DNA of 64,000 nt from NCBI RefSeq assembly GCF_022601735.1, contig NZ_JAKUMM010000003.1, positions 372,001 to 436,000 on the forward strand. Reading direction: 5' to 3'. This stretch comes from Atopomonas sediminilitoris (GTDB lineage Bacteria > Pseudomonadota > Gammaproteobacteria > Pseudomonadales > Pseudomonadaceae). The position numbers and the translations under genes were made by a program. Numbering within the stretch: the first letter of the stretch is position 1; the number at the start of each line of letters is the position of its first letter. The notes below the pieces were generated by a model. It saw only the letters and a program-made list of their open reading frames with translations, did not search any database and was not told the origin of the DNA. Of this stretch, positions 55,649-64,000 are shown piece by piece.

Positions 55649-56628
55649 GCGGCATCCTCAGGACGCGGCACGGCAATCGCGACGAACTTATCGCGGTGCA
55701 AATGCCGTTCGCCGTCGAAACGGTAGGCCACCAGCTGGCCGTATTTGACCGCGCTGTAATCCAAACACGCCAAGTTCGGGCGGATCGGCGCGGGCTTGCC
55801 GCTTTGCCAGTAGTGCCCGACAAACAACGGCGGCTCAGTAGCCCCGTACGTCAGCAGGCCCGCGCGCTGCTGGGCGCTAAGCGGCAACTGGGCGACATCG
55901 TCAGGCAAGCCATCGGGCTGAAACACAATATCGCCGTAGGTTTGCGGGTTTTCTTCCCAGAATTTGGTGCGGAAAAAGGCGCGGGTAAAGCCATCGCTGC
56001 CGGTCAAGGTCATACCGTGCGGCAAGGCCATGTCGGTGCCACGCAACAGTCGATCTAAGGTTTGTCGGGCAAAGCTGGCGCGTTCGCACGAAGCCTGCAA
56101 AAAGTGCTCATCGATGCGCCCGTCCGGGTACAGCTGGCGCAGCGGCTCAATCAACGTCGCGTCCCAGCAAGCGTGCACTACACGAAAATTGCCGCCATCG
56201 ATAAACAACGGCAGCTTCTGTAACCACGCCAAGTCATCGGCCCACTCTTGCGGGTAGTCCGCGTACTGATCGAGCGTTTCACGAATAATCCGCTCGTGGC
56301 GCGCATTGTGCTCCCGCACAAACTGCCGACCAGAGCCCGGCAAGGCATGGGTGTACCAACCCAAGGCGTTGTATTCATGGTTACCCATGATGCACAAGGC
56401 GAAACCGGCATCGACCATGCCGCGCACCAAGCGCACTACTTCACGAATACGCGGGCCGCGATCTAGCAAATCACCGAGAAAAATCGCCCGTCTTGTGGGG
56501 TGTTGCCATACGCCATCTTGCAGACCGTAGCCTAATTGACTCAGCAGTCTTTCTAGCGTGCGTGCGCAACCGTGGATATCCCCAATCAGGTCATACCCCA
56601 GCAGCTCACTGGCCGGCGCAATACGCAC
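55645..56628 (-). CDS. metallophosphoesterase (diadenosine-tetraphosphatase/PrpE-like)
   Basis: 327 aa calcineurin-like phosphoesterase. Metal motifs DIHG (Asp17, His19), GDLLDRG (52-58) and GNHE (82-85) are intact, with further His residues downstream. Relatives hydrolyse diadenosine tetraphosphate or phosphoproteins; the substrate is not determined here. It starts with GTG on the last base of the nadK stop (TAGTG). Confidence 0.85.
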   Translation of the reverse strand: MRIAPASELLGYDLIGDIHGCARTLERLLSQLGYGLQDGVWQHPTRRAIFLGDLLDRGPRIREVVRLVRGMVDAGFALCIMGNHEYNALGWYTHALPGSGRQFVREHNARHERIIRETLDQYADYPQEWADDLAWLQKLPLFIDGGNFRVVHACWDATLIEPLRQLYPDGRIDEHFLQASCERASFARQTLDRLLRGTDMALPHGMTLTGSDGFTRAFFRTKFWEENPQTYGDIVFQPDGLPDDVAQLPLSAQQRAGLLTYGATEPPLFVGHYWQSGKPAPIRPNLACLDYSAVKYGQLVAYRFDGERHLHRDKFVAIAVPRPEDAA

Positions 56629-57515
56629 TAGTCATGCCCTCCCAAACGGCTGCCCCAACCTAATTTGGTACGGCACACTTCATAAAAGTTATGGTCAAGC
56701 GGGTGGATCAAGCGCAGTTTTTGCGATTTTTTATAAATCGTCAGGGTGTCACCCGGCGCACAGGTGACATGGTTTTGCCCGTCGCAAGAGACCTGCGGAT
56801 AGATGTTCATATCCTGCGACACCACGACTTTCAGCTCGCTGTTGCCATCCACCACCATCGGGCGGCTGGACAAGGTGTGCGGGTACATTGGCACCACCAC
56901 GATCGCGTCAAGCTTGGGGTGCATGATCGGCCCACCTGCCGACAAGGCGTAGGCGGTCGAGCCCGTAGGCGTCGCGACGATCAAACCATCGGCTTTTTGG
57001 CTGCACACAAACTGGCCATCGATAAACATTTCAAATTCGATCATGCGCGTCGACTTACCCGGATGCAGGATGATGTCGTTCAAGGCATCCGCCTGCGCGA
57101 TCGGGGTTTCACCGCGACGCACCACGCACTCCAGCAAAAAACGGCTCTCGACGGTGTACTGCCCATCCAGCACTTCGGCGACCTTTTGCTCCAGCTCATC
57201 AGGGCGGATATCGGTCAGAAAGCCTAAGCTGCCGCGATTAACCCCCAACACCGGCACCTTGTAACGCGCCAACGCTCGCGCCGCCCCCAGCAGACTGCCG
57301 TCGCCACCGACCACAATCACCAGATCGCAAATTTCGCCCATCATTTTTTTTGAGCACACCTGCAAGCCATGCCCCGGTAACAACTCAGCGATAGGCTCAT
57401 CCAGAATCACCGCCAAACCACGGCCGCCCAAGAACTTGCGCAGCCGACGCACCGTTTCAATCACTTGAGAACTGCCAAGGCGGCCGATGATGCCGATGTT
57501 ACGAAACTGCTCCAT
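56628..57515 (-). CDS. nadK: NAD kinase
   Basis: 295 aa, equal to P. aeruginosa NadK. The GGDGS motif (70-74, Asp72) and downstream NAD-binding segments (for example TPTGSTAYALSAGGP) are present. It makes NADP from NAD. The start is set at 57515 (MEQFRNIG); the frame runs further upstream without family similarity. It is the first gene of a six-gene run ending with pepN and diverges from the BvgS-like kinase. Confidence 0.95.
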   Translation of the reverse strand: MEQFRNIGIIGRLGSSQVIETVRRLRKFLGGRGLAVILDEPIAELLPGHGLQVCSKKMMGEICDLVIVVGGDGSLLGAARALARYKVPVLGVNRGSLGFLTDIRPDELEQKVAEVLDGQYTVESRFLLECVVRRGETPIAQADALNDIILHPGKSTRMIEFEMFIDGQFVCSQKADGLIVATPTGSTAYALSAGGPIMHPKLDAIVVVPMYPHTLSSRPMVVDGNSELKVVVSQDMNIYPQVSCDGQNHVTCAPGDTLTIYKKSQKLRLIHPLDHNFYEVCRTKLGWGSRLGGHD

Positions 57516-57681
57516 GGGGCGCTTCCGTCGCTGAATGAGGCGGGAATTATCCGTCAGGCACCACGCATGGGGCAAACCAGCACAGGCAGCAAAAATTGAA
57601 AAACCAGCCACACTGTTAATAGCCGCCTTACATAGCCCCTGTGCAAAGGCGGCGAATGACCGCCTAACGGAAAAGGACGCC

Positions 57682-60600
57682 ATGTCACCTTTGCGCCATC
57701 ACCTTGTACTGCTGATTGCTATTTTTGCGCTTAGCCTAAGCGGCCCCAGCATGGCAGCCAGCCTGGTGCTGAGCGCCGAAGAGCAAGCGTTTGTGCGCCA
57801 GCATCCGGTGATCCGCATTGGTGTAGACCCCGCCTACGCGCCGTATGCTTTTATTGATAACGACGGCCAGTACCGCGGCCTATCAGCTGACATCATGGCG
57901 CTGGTGAGTGAGCGTACCGGCCTGATCTTTGAGGTCGTGCCCAACCTTAGCTGGCCGGAGATTTTGCAAGCCGCACAACGGCGCGAACTCGACCTCATCA
58001 CCACCACCGCTTTACGCCCCGAGCGCGAGGCGTACCTCAACTTCACCCGCATCTATATCAAAAGCCCGCTTGTCACCGTGACCCGCATCGAGCATCCGCG
58101 CATTGATAGCGCCAGCGAATTCGAGCAAACCTCCATCGCACTGGTCACGGGTTACAACGCCAGCGCAGAGGTCATGGCGCGCTACCCCAAGGTTAAGCCC
58201 CTAATGGTTGACACCATGTTGCAGGGCCTCACCGCTGTTTCTACCGGCAAAGTCGACGCCTTTGTGGGTGTGCTCGGCGTCAGCAACCACCTGATTCACC
58301 AACACGGCTTGAGCAACCTTGAAGTCAATGCCGGCTTCGACATGCAACACAACGGACAACGCCTAGCCATTCGCAAAGACTGGCCCGTACTGGCGCAGCT
58401 GATGGACCGCACCTTAGCCAGCCTCGACCGCAAGCAAATGCAGGCGCTGCTGGATAAGTGGCTGCCAGTTAACTACGAGCAACTGGCGCAAATTCCCGCC
58501 GGGATTAGCGCCGCCCAACAACAGTGGCTCGACCAACACCCAACCGTTCGCGTTGGCGTGCTTAGCGGCTCAGCGCCGTACGAAACCTTCTCCAGCGATC
58601 GGCAGCACGGCGGTCTCGCCAGCGCCTACCTCGGTAAGCTCAAGCAATTCACTGGGCAAACCTTTGAGTTCCATGAGGCCGACAGCCAAGAAGCCCTGCT
58701 GGCCATGCTACGCAGCGGCAGCATCGACCTGATCAGCGCTTGGTATAAACAAAGCACCCCAGAAGACCTTCGCAGCAGTCAAGATTACTTAAGCTCACCA
58801 CTCCTGGTGATCGCCACCCGCCCCAATCCGGCAGGCGCTGGCCAACTGGACAACCAGCGCATCGCCGTTATCCGCGAGAGTTTTACCAGTTTATGGCTGG
58901 CCAGCAACAGCCAGAGCAGCACCGTTGCGCACAACAATGCTCAAGGCGTGCTCGACAGCCTGCTCGACAACGACAGCGACCTTGCCGTGTTACCCGCTGC
59001 CATTGCCCTGCCACTGCTGCAACAAGCGCGCTACGAGCAGCTCAAAGTCACCGCAACACTGCCCAACGACTTACGTCTACGCATGCTAGTGCGTAGCGAT
59101 TGGCCACAACAACAAGCCTTGATTGACCTGATGCTGCGCAACACCAGCGAGAGCGACCACGTAAGCCTGCGCAATACCTGGCTGATGCCGCCTACCCAAT
59201 ACGGCCTCGACCCCAACCGAGTATTGAGCTGGGCGCTTGCCGCCTTCTTACTCGCGGCACTGGGCTATACCCTGATCGTGACATGGAACTACCGGCTAAA
59301 AACCAAGCTAGCCCAGCAACGCGAAGCGCAACAAATGCTCCTCGAAGGGCGGGAAAAAACCCTTGAGCTGATGATCCTTGAAGTCGAACAGCGCGAGTTG
59401 GCGCAACAAGCGCTGCGTAACAATGAACGCTTGCTACGCCGCGCCCAAACTGTAGCCGGCGTGGGGAGCTGGGTATGGCAGACCGACAACCCCGCGCTGG
59501 ATATTTCAGAAGAAGCCGCGCGCATCTTAAATTGGCCGCACGCCAACCCACTGACCTTCGAACGCCTGTGCGAACACCTGCATCCCGAAGACCGCCGCCG
59601 CTTTGAGCTGGACTGGCAAGCCTGCCTCAATGGCCATGAGATGGACGGCGAGTACCGTTTATTGATTAATAACCAGTCCCACTGGGTTGGGGTCTGTGCT
59701 GAACGCGAAGGGCAAAACGCCCACACGAAAGTGGTCGCCACCTTGCACGACCTACATGAAATGCGCTGTCAACAAGCCGAGTACAACCGTCTTCACCAAC
59801 AGATGGACGCACTGATCGAAGGCTCGATTGACTGCATCTTCGTCAAAGACGAGCAAGGCCACTATTTAGTTGCCAACCGCGCCCTGTGCGAGCTGGTCAA
59901 CTTAAGCCCTGAACAACTGATCGGCAAACTCGACAGTGATCTATTTCCCGCTGACTTAGCTGAGCAATACCGCGAAGACGATCAGCGCTTCATGCAGTTG
60001 CAGCACGCTTGCACCTACGAGGAACAAGTACAAACGGCCAACGGCCGGCGCGCCTTTTTAACCACCAAAGGACCGCTGATTGTGGATGGCCAAGTGCGCG
60101 GCGTGTTCGGTATTTCCCGCGAGATTTCTGAGCTTAAAAAAGCCGAAGAAAAGATCCGCCTACTCAACACCACCCTCGAAAACCGCGTGGCGCAACGCAC
60201 CGCCGAGTTAGAGCAGGTCAACCAAGAGCTTCGCAGCTTCAGCTACTCGGTGTCGCACGACTTAAAAGCCCCGCTGCGCGCCATTCAGGGTTATAGCCAG
60301 CTGCTGCTGGAAGATCACAACGCATCCCTGAATCCCGAAGGCCAGCACTTCCTCATTACCATCAGTCAGAGCGCCGGCCAAATGGCCACGCTGATCGATA
60401 ATCTCTTGGACTATTCGCGCACCGAACGACAGGCACTGCAAAGCGAACCGGTCCACCTTGAGCACCTGTGCCAAACCATCATTGACTTGCACCGCCAGCA
60501 GCTCGATGAGCTCAACGCCGAAGTGTCATTGCAGCTGCATGACATCACACTGCAAAGCGACGCCCGCTGCTTACAGCAAATCTTGGGCAACCTGATCGAC

Positions 60601-60924
60601 AACGCGATCAAGTTCCGGCATCCGGAACTCCCCCCCGTGATTGAAGTCAGCGCCCGGCTGGATAGTCAATATTGCACCTTGCGCGTTCACGACAACGGCG
60701 TAGGGTTTGAGATGAAGTACCAAACGCGCATTTTCGATATTTTTCAGCGCTTACACAGCCAAACAGAATACCCAGGCACCGGCATCGGCTTGGCCATCGT
60801 CCGCAAAGCCGCCCAACGCCTTAATGCGCAGGTATGGGCTGACAGCAAACCCGGCTTGGGCAGCAGTTTTTATGTGAGGATTCCGCGCTATGACCGCGAT
60901 CAACCGCAGCATCTTGCTGATTGA
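57682..60924 (+). CDS. BvgS-like sensor histidine kinase with two periplasmic binding-protein domains
   Basis: 1080 aa. A signal segment (about 5-30) is followed by two tandem SBP_bac_3/venus-flytrap domains (about 35-270 and 285-500), one transmembrane helix (about 512-535), a coiled linker, two PAS regions (about 580-690 and 700-820), HisKA with His859 (VSHDLKAPLRAIQGY) and an HATPase (about 950-1075, ending in the GTGIGLAIV region). Unlike BvgS it has no receiver or HPt domain. It should sense small solutes and pass phosphate to the receiver encoded next, whose start overlaps it by 35 nt. The start at 57682 has AAGGA upstream. Confidence 0.9.
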   Translation: MSPLRHHLVLLIAIFALSLSGPSMAASLVLSAEEQAFVRQHPVIRIGVDPAYAPYAFIDNDGQYRGLSADIMALVSERTGLIFEVVPNLSWPEILQAAQRRELDLITTTALRPEREAYLNFTRIYIKSPLVTVTRIEHPRIDSASEFEQTSIALVTGYNASAEVMARYPKVKPLMVDTMLQGLTAVSTGKVDAFVGVLGVSNHLIHQHGLSNLEVNAGFDMQHNGQRLAIRKDWPVLAQLMDRTLASLDRKQMQALLDKWLPVNYEQLAQIPAGISAAQQQWLDQHPTVRVGVLSGSAPYETFSSDRQHGGLASAYLGKLKQFTGQTFEFHEADSQEALLAMLRSGSIDLISAWYKQSTPEDLRSSQDYLSSPLLVIATRPNPAGAGQLDNQRIAVIRESFTSLWLASNSQSSTVAHNNAQGVLDSLLDNDSDLAVLPAAIALPLLQQARYEQLKVTATLPNDLRLRMLVRSDWPQQQALIDLMLRNTSESDHVSLRNTWLMPPTQYGLDPNRVLSWALAAFLLAALGYTLIVTWNYRLKTKLAQQREAQQMLLEGREKTLELMILEVEQRELAQQALRNNERLLRRAQTVAGVGSWVWQTDNPALDISEEAARILNWPHANPLTFERLCEHLHPEDRRRFELDWQACLNGHEMDGEYRLLINNQSHWVGVCAEREGQNAHTKVVATLHDLHEMRCQQAEYNRLHQQMDALIEGSIDCIFVKDEQGHYLVANRALCELVNLSPEQLIGKLDSDLFPADLAEQYREDDQRFMQLQHACTYEEQVQTANGRRAFLTTKGPLIVDGQVRGVFGISREISELKKAEEKIRLLNTTLENRVAQRTAELEQVNQELRSFSYSVSHDLKAPLRAIQGYSQLLLEDHNASLNPEGQHFLITISQSAGQMATLIDNLLDYSRTERQALQSEPVHLEHLCQTIIDLHRQQLDELNAEVSLQLHDITLQSDARCLQQILGNLIDNAIKFRHPELPPVIEVSARLDSQYCTLRVHDNGVGFEMKYQTRIFDIFQRLHSQTEYPGTGIGLAIVRKAAQRLNAQVWADSKPGLGSSFYVRIPRYDRDQPQHLAD

Positions 60925-61315
60925 AGACAATCCGCTGGATATCGACTTAACCCAGCGCGCATTTGCTCGGCAGAACATCGCTAATCCGCTGCACATTGCC
61001 CGCAACTGCGAGCAAGCGCGCCAGCAGTTCAATACGTGGCAAAGCAACAAAACGTTGCCGGCGCTGATTCTGCTCGATATCAATCTGTGCGGCGAAAACG
61101 GTCTAGAGCTATTAGAAGAGCTGCGCAAAAACCCTCTCACCACCCATACGCCGGTGGTTGTTCTAAGCTCATCCCAAGAACACCACGACATCAGCCAGGC
61201 CTATCAATCTGGCGCCAGTGCCTATTTGGTCAAGCCCATTAACTTTATTGAGTTCAGCCAAATGATTGCTGAACTCAGCAGTTTTTGGGGTCAGCGCAAC
61301 CAACTTATCCAGTGA
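60890..61315 (+). CDS. single-domain response regulator (Rcp1 type)
   Basis: 141 aa, receiver only. Acidic residues in LLIEDN, phospho-acceptor Asp63 (ILLDINL) and Lys in VKPIN are present; no output domain. It resembles the receivers that pair with phytochrome-like kinases. It overlaps the kinase gene by 35 nt and lies 8 nt before the next gene, so the three are one operon and it probably relays phosphate between them. Confidence 0.9.
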   Translation: MTAINRSILLIEDNPLDIDLTQRAFARQNIANPLHIARNCEQARQQFNTWQSNKTLPALILLDINLCGENGLELLEELRKNPLTTHTPVVVLSSSQEHHDISQAYQSGASAYLVKPINFIEFSQMIAELSSFWGQRNQLIQ

Positions 61316-61323
61316 GCAACCGC

Positions 61324-63798
61324 ATGCACCTATACCTGCTGGAAGACTCACCCACCGATGGCGACTTAATGCGCCGCTTTATTCAGCGCGCGCGCCCTGA
61401 ATGGCACGTGCACATTGGCCACAGCTTAAGCGCAGCACGCAGCGACCAGCGCTGCCAGCGCAGTGATGTGTTATTGCTCGACCTGCATTTGCCCGATGGC
61501 AGCGGCTTGGACTTACTGCTGGAAAGCCGTGCGCAAGCCTCCAATCAAACCATCGTAATGCTCACCGGCCAAGGTGATGAAGAATCCGCCGTACGCGCCC
61601 TTAAAGCCGGCGCCGACGACTACATCGCCAAGCGCGGCAACTACCTAGAACGCTTACCCGAACTGCTGGAGCAAGCCTGTGAGCGCCGACAAGGGGAAGC
61701 CTCGGTGTTTCAGCGGGGTTTAAATGTGCTGTACGTCGAGCATGACGCGCATGACATCGACCTCACTTATCGCCACCTACGCCGCCATGCGCCGCACATA
61801 GAGTTAGAGATTTGCCGCAACGCACCCGACTGCGAACAACGCCTAAGCCAAGACCCTGCCCCAGATGTCCTGCTGATTGACTACCGCCTGCCGGGCGACA
61901 ATGCCATCGAGCTGATCCAACGCCTGCATCAACAAAACCTGAACCACCTGCCCATCATTCTGATCACCGGCCAAGGCACCGAAGAAGTCGCCGCACAAGC
62001 CCTACGAATCGGCGTCAGCGATTACGTAGTAAAGCATGCCGCATACTTATTTGAACTGCCCGCAATATTAGAGAAAGCTCAACGCGAACACCTTTTTGAG
62101 CAAAAACAAATCGCCCACATTGAAGCCGAGCAAACACTTCATTTACAGGCTGCCGTTTTCAGAAGCAGCCACAACGGCATACTGATTGCGGATTTACGCC
62201 GCCGGATCATCAGCGTCAATCCAGCACTGTGTCGCGTAACGGGCTATCAAGAACACGAGCTCATCGGCCAAGTGGCAAACGTTTTTCGCTCTGGCCTGCA
62301 TGGCCCAGAGTTCTATCAAAACATGTGGTATGGACTGATGGATCAAGGCTTCTGGGAGGGCGAGATCTGGAATAAGAACAAGCAAGGTGAAGTGCATTTA
62401 ATGCGCCTCAGCCTCAGCCGCATTAACGACACCCACGGCCTGCCGCGCCACTACGTGGCTGTTTATACCGATCTCAGTCAGTTGCACCAAGCCGAATCGC
62501 AACTGCAGTACTTAAGTCATCACGACCAATTGACCGGCTTAGCCAATCGACTGCTATTGGTTAGTCGGCTTGAGCAACTGTTTAAGCTTGATCAACACAA
62601 CAGCACCATCGCCATTCTGCACTTAGACTTGAACAACTTCAGCCGCATCAATGACAGCCTAGGCCAAGCCAGTGGCGATCAATTGTTGCGCCTTATGGCG
62701 CAGCGTTTTTCCCGCATCATCACCGACAGCGAAACCTTGGCGCGCTTAGGCTCCGATGAGTTTTTATTGCTAGTGCCCAACAGCAGTACCGAGCATGCGG
62801 CTCAGCGCGCCAATGCTTTGCTGGCCTGCTGCCATGCACCGTTTGAGTTAGGCAGTGGCTCGCAATACATCCACGCGTGCATTGGTGTCAGCCTCAGCCA
62901 CAGCGAGATAAGCAGCGCCGAAGAACTACTCATTCAAGCCGACGCCGCCATGCACAAGGCCAAACAGCAGGGCCAGCAGCACATTTGCTTCTACCACGAG
63001 CGCGATACGCAACACGCGCGCAAACGCCTAGAGCTGGAGAATCGCTTACGCCGCGCACTGGCCAACGATGAATTCCACCTGCACTACCAACCTCTCGCGC
63101 AACTCGGGGACAACCATGTCATCGGCGCCGAAGCCTTGCTGCGCTGGCAACCCGCACAAGGAGAGGCCCTAGGCCCGAGCGACTTCATCCCCGTATTGGA
63201 AGAGAGCGGCCTGATCACCGAAGTCGGTCAGTGGGTGCTCGACACCGCCTGCCGCCAAACCCGCGCTTGGTTAGATCAAGGTTTTAGCTTGACCACGATG
63301 GCGGTCAACTTATCGACCTGCCAGCTACGTTTGGCCCCGATTCTTGAACACGTGCAATACACCCTACAAAGCACAGGTTTAGCCGCGCACTACTTGGAGT
63401 TAGAAGTCACCGAATCGGGGTTGCTTGAGCACAGCGAACAAACCTTGACCGTCTTACAAGGACTGCGCGACTTAGGCGTACGCATTGCTGTAGACGACTT
63501 CGGCACCGGCTACTCGTCCCTCGCTTACTTAAGCCGCTTACCGCTCGATAAGCTGAAAATCGACCGCAGCTTTATCACCCAACTGCAGGACAGCCCGCGC
63601 GACGCCAGCATTGTGCGCGCCATTATCGCCATGGCACGCAGCCTTGATCTGCACGTCCTGGCCGAGGGGGTTGAGAACGAAAGCCAAGCGCGACAACTGC
63701 TCGACTTGGGCGCCCAGCTGTTTCAGGGGTATTGGTTAAGCCCCCCCATCCCCGCCGAGCAGTTTGCCCAACGTTTTTTACAGCCACTTAAGGTTTAA
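61324..63798 (+). CDS. REC-REC-PAS-GGDEF-EAL protein, probable c-di-GMP phosphodiesterase
   Basis: 824 aa. Two receivers (about 1-120 with VLLLDLHLP, and 135-255 with LLIDYRLP), a PAS domain (about 275-390), GGDEF (about 400-560) and EAL (about 570-820). The GGDEF signature is GSDEF (476-480) without an RxxD site, so cyclase activity is doubtful. The EAL domain looks competent: EALLRW (EAL at 603-605), ELEVTES, VDDFGTGYSS and the later KIDRSF and EGVE. It should degrade cyclic di-GMP under control of the kinase and receiver before it. The ATG at 61324 is preferred to an in-frame TTG at 61285. Confidence 0.9.
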   Translation: MHLYLLEDSPTDGDLMRRFIQRARPEWHVHIGHSLSAARSDQRCQRSDVLLLDLHLPDGSGLDLLLESRAQASNQTIVMLTGQGDEESAVRALKAGADDYIAKRGNYLERLPELLEQACERRQGEASVFQRGLNVLYVEHDAHDIDLTYRHLRRHAPHIELEICRNAPDCEQRLSQDPAPDVLLIDYRLPGDNAIELIQRLHQQNLNHLPIILITGQGTEEVAAQALRIGVSDYVVKHAAYLFELPAILEKAQREHLFEQKQIAHIEAEQTLHLQAAVFRSSHNGILIADLRRRIISVNPALCRVTGYQEHELIGQVANVFRSGLHGPEFYQNMWYGLMDQGFWEGEIWNKNKQGEVHLMRLSLSRINDTHGLPRHYVAVYTDLSQLHQAESQLQYLSHHDQLTGLANRLLLVSRLEQLFKLDQHNSTIAILHLDLNNFSRINDSLGQASGDQLLRLMAQRFSRIITDSETLARLGSDEFLLLVPNSSTEHAAQRANALLACCHAPFELGSGSQYIHACIGVSLSHSEISSAEELLIQADAAMHKAKQQGQQHICFYHERDTQHARKRLELENRLRRALANDEFHLHYQPLAQLGDNHVIGAEALLRWQPAQGEALGPSDFIPVLEESGLITEVGQWVLDTACRQTRAWLDQGFSLTTMAVNLSTCQLRLAPILEHVQYTLQSTGLAAHYLELEVTESGLLEHSEQTLTVLQGLRDLGVRIAVDDFGTGYSSLAYLSRLPLDKLKIDRSFITQLQDSPRDASIVRAIIAMARSLDLHVLAEGVENESQARQLLDLGAQLFQGYWLSPPIPAEQFAQRFLQPLKV

Positions 63799-64000
63799 CG
63801 CTTACGGCACAAGGTTAAACCGTCGCCCACCGGCAGCAGTGACAGGTCGATACGGGCATCAGCATGCAGCGCTTTATTCAGCGACTGCAAGGCGCGTGTG
63901 TCGGCATCGGCACTGTCAGCCTCGAGCACACGGCCACTCCACAACGTGTTATCCAGCATGATCACCCCGCCGGGGCGAACAAGGCTTAAGCCAAGCTCAA
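63795..64000 (-). CDS. class I SAM-dependent O-methyltransferase, C-terminal part
   Basis: Partial: the last 67 codons, running off the window. The segment LVRPGGVIMLDNTLWSGRV is the characteristic end of the CCoAOMT/SafC-type O-methyltransferase fold, followed by the LLPVGDGLTLCRKR terminus. The 5' part with the SAM site lies outside. Its stop overlaps that of the EAL gene by 3 nt on opposite strands. Confidence 0.85.
   Translation of the reverse strand, partial: ELGLSLVRPGGVIMLDNTLWSGRVLEADSADADTRALQSLNKALHADARIDLSLLPVGDGLTLCRKR

Overview
The window looks like chromosome from a Pseudomonas-group gammaproteobacterium (Pseudomonadales). The signs are a complete pelABCDEFG exopolysaccharide operon, family I.1 lipases with a LifO foldase, OprC, a CadR-type MerR regulator, the recX-recA-pncC block, the ycgL-rnd pair, and a pepN / DUF2797 / yeaC / rhomboid / nadK run. 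This placement rests on gene families and order; no rRNA or tRNA gene is visible. Coding density is high. I see no phage integrase, transposase, insertion sequence or CRISPR array.

Layout. 0-4.1 kb: a lytic transglycosylase, then selD-mnmH-small lipoprotein (selenouridine in tRNA). 4.2-8.1 kb: patatin phospholipase overlapping a diguanylate cyclase, and a CDF metal exporter divergent from cadR across a MerR-type spacer promoter. 8.2-18.1 kb: oligopeptidase B, an HNH protein, SemiSWEET, YcgN, the copper receptor OprC, YcgL/RNase D, an SMP-30-like protein, an acyltransferase and a sulfurtransferase. 18.1-18.5 kb: a non-coding stretch with six 16-bp tandem repeats, inverted repeats and a leader hairpin. 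18.5-24.8 kb: a lysozyme-like protein that may lack its catalytic Glu, a LuxR response regulator, a hybrid kinase, the LifO foldase and two tandem lipases. 25-28.8 kb: a glutamine amidotransferase, an esterase overlapping a Baeyer-Villiger monooxygenase, and SprT, with a perfect 18-bp palindrome in the divergent gap. 28.9-41 kb: the pel operon, directly downstream of recX. 41-43.2 kb: recX, recA (with LexA box) and pncC. 43.4-50.4 kb: an RND/MMPL transporter, a YCF48-like BNR protein, DUF1329 and DUF1302. 50.9-57.5 kb: six tightly packed genes from nadK to pepN. 57.7-63.8 kb: a BvgS-like kinase, a single-domain receiver and a REC-REC-PAS-GGDEF-EAL protein. The window ends inside an O-methyltransferase gene.

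Themes. (1) Cyclic-di-GMP and biofilm: a diguanylate cyclase, a GGDEF-EAL phosphodiesterase under a sensory kinase, and Pel with an intact c-di-GMP binding motif in PelD. (2) Lipid and ester turnover: two lipases with a foldase behind an intrinsic terminator, a patatin, an HSL-type esterase, a BVMO and an acyltransferase. (3) A poorly characterised envelope module, DUF1302 (outer-membrane barrel) - DUF1329 (periplasmic) - YCF48-like - RND, whose first gene lies behind a near-consensus sigma-54 promoter with distal dyads resembling enhancer sites. I consider this module and its control region the best candidate for an undescribed system in the window.
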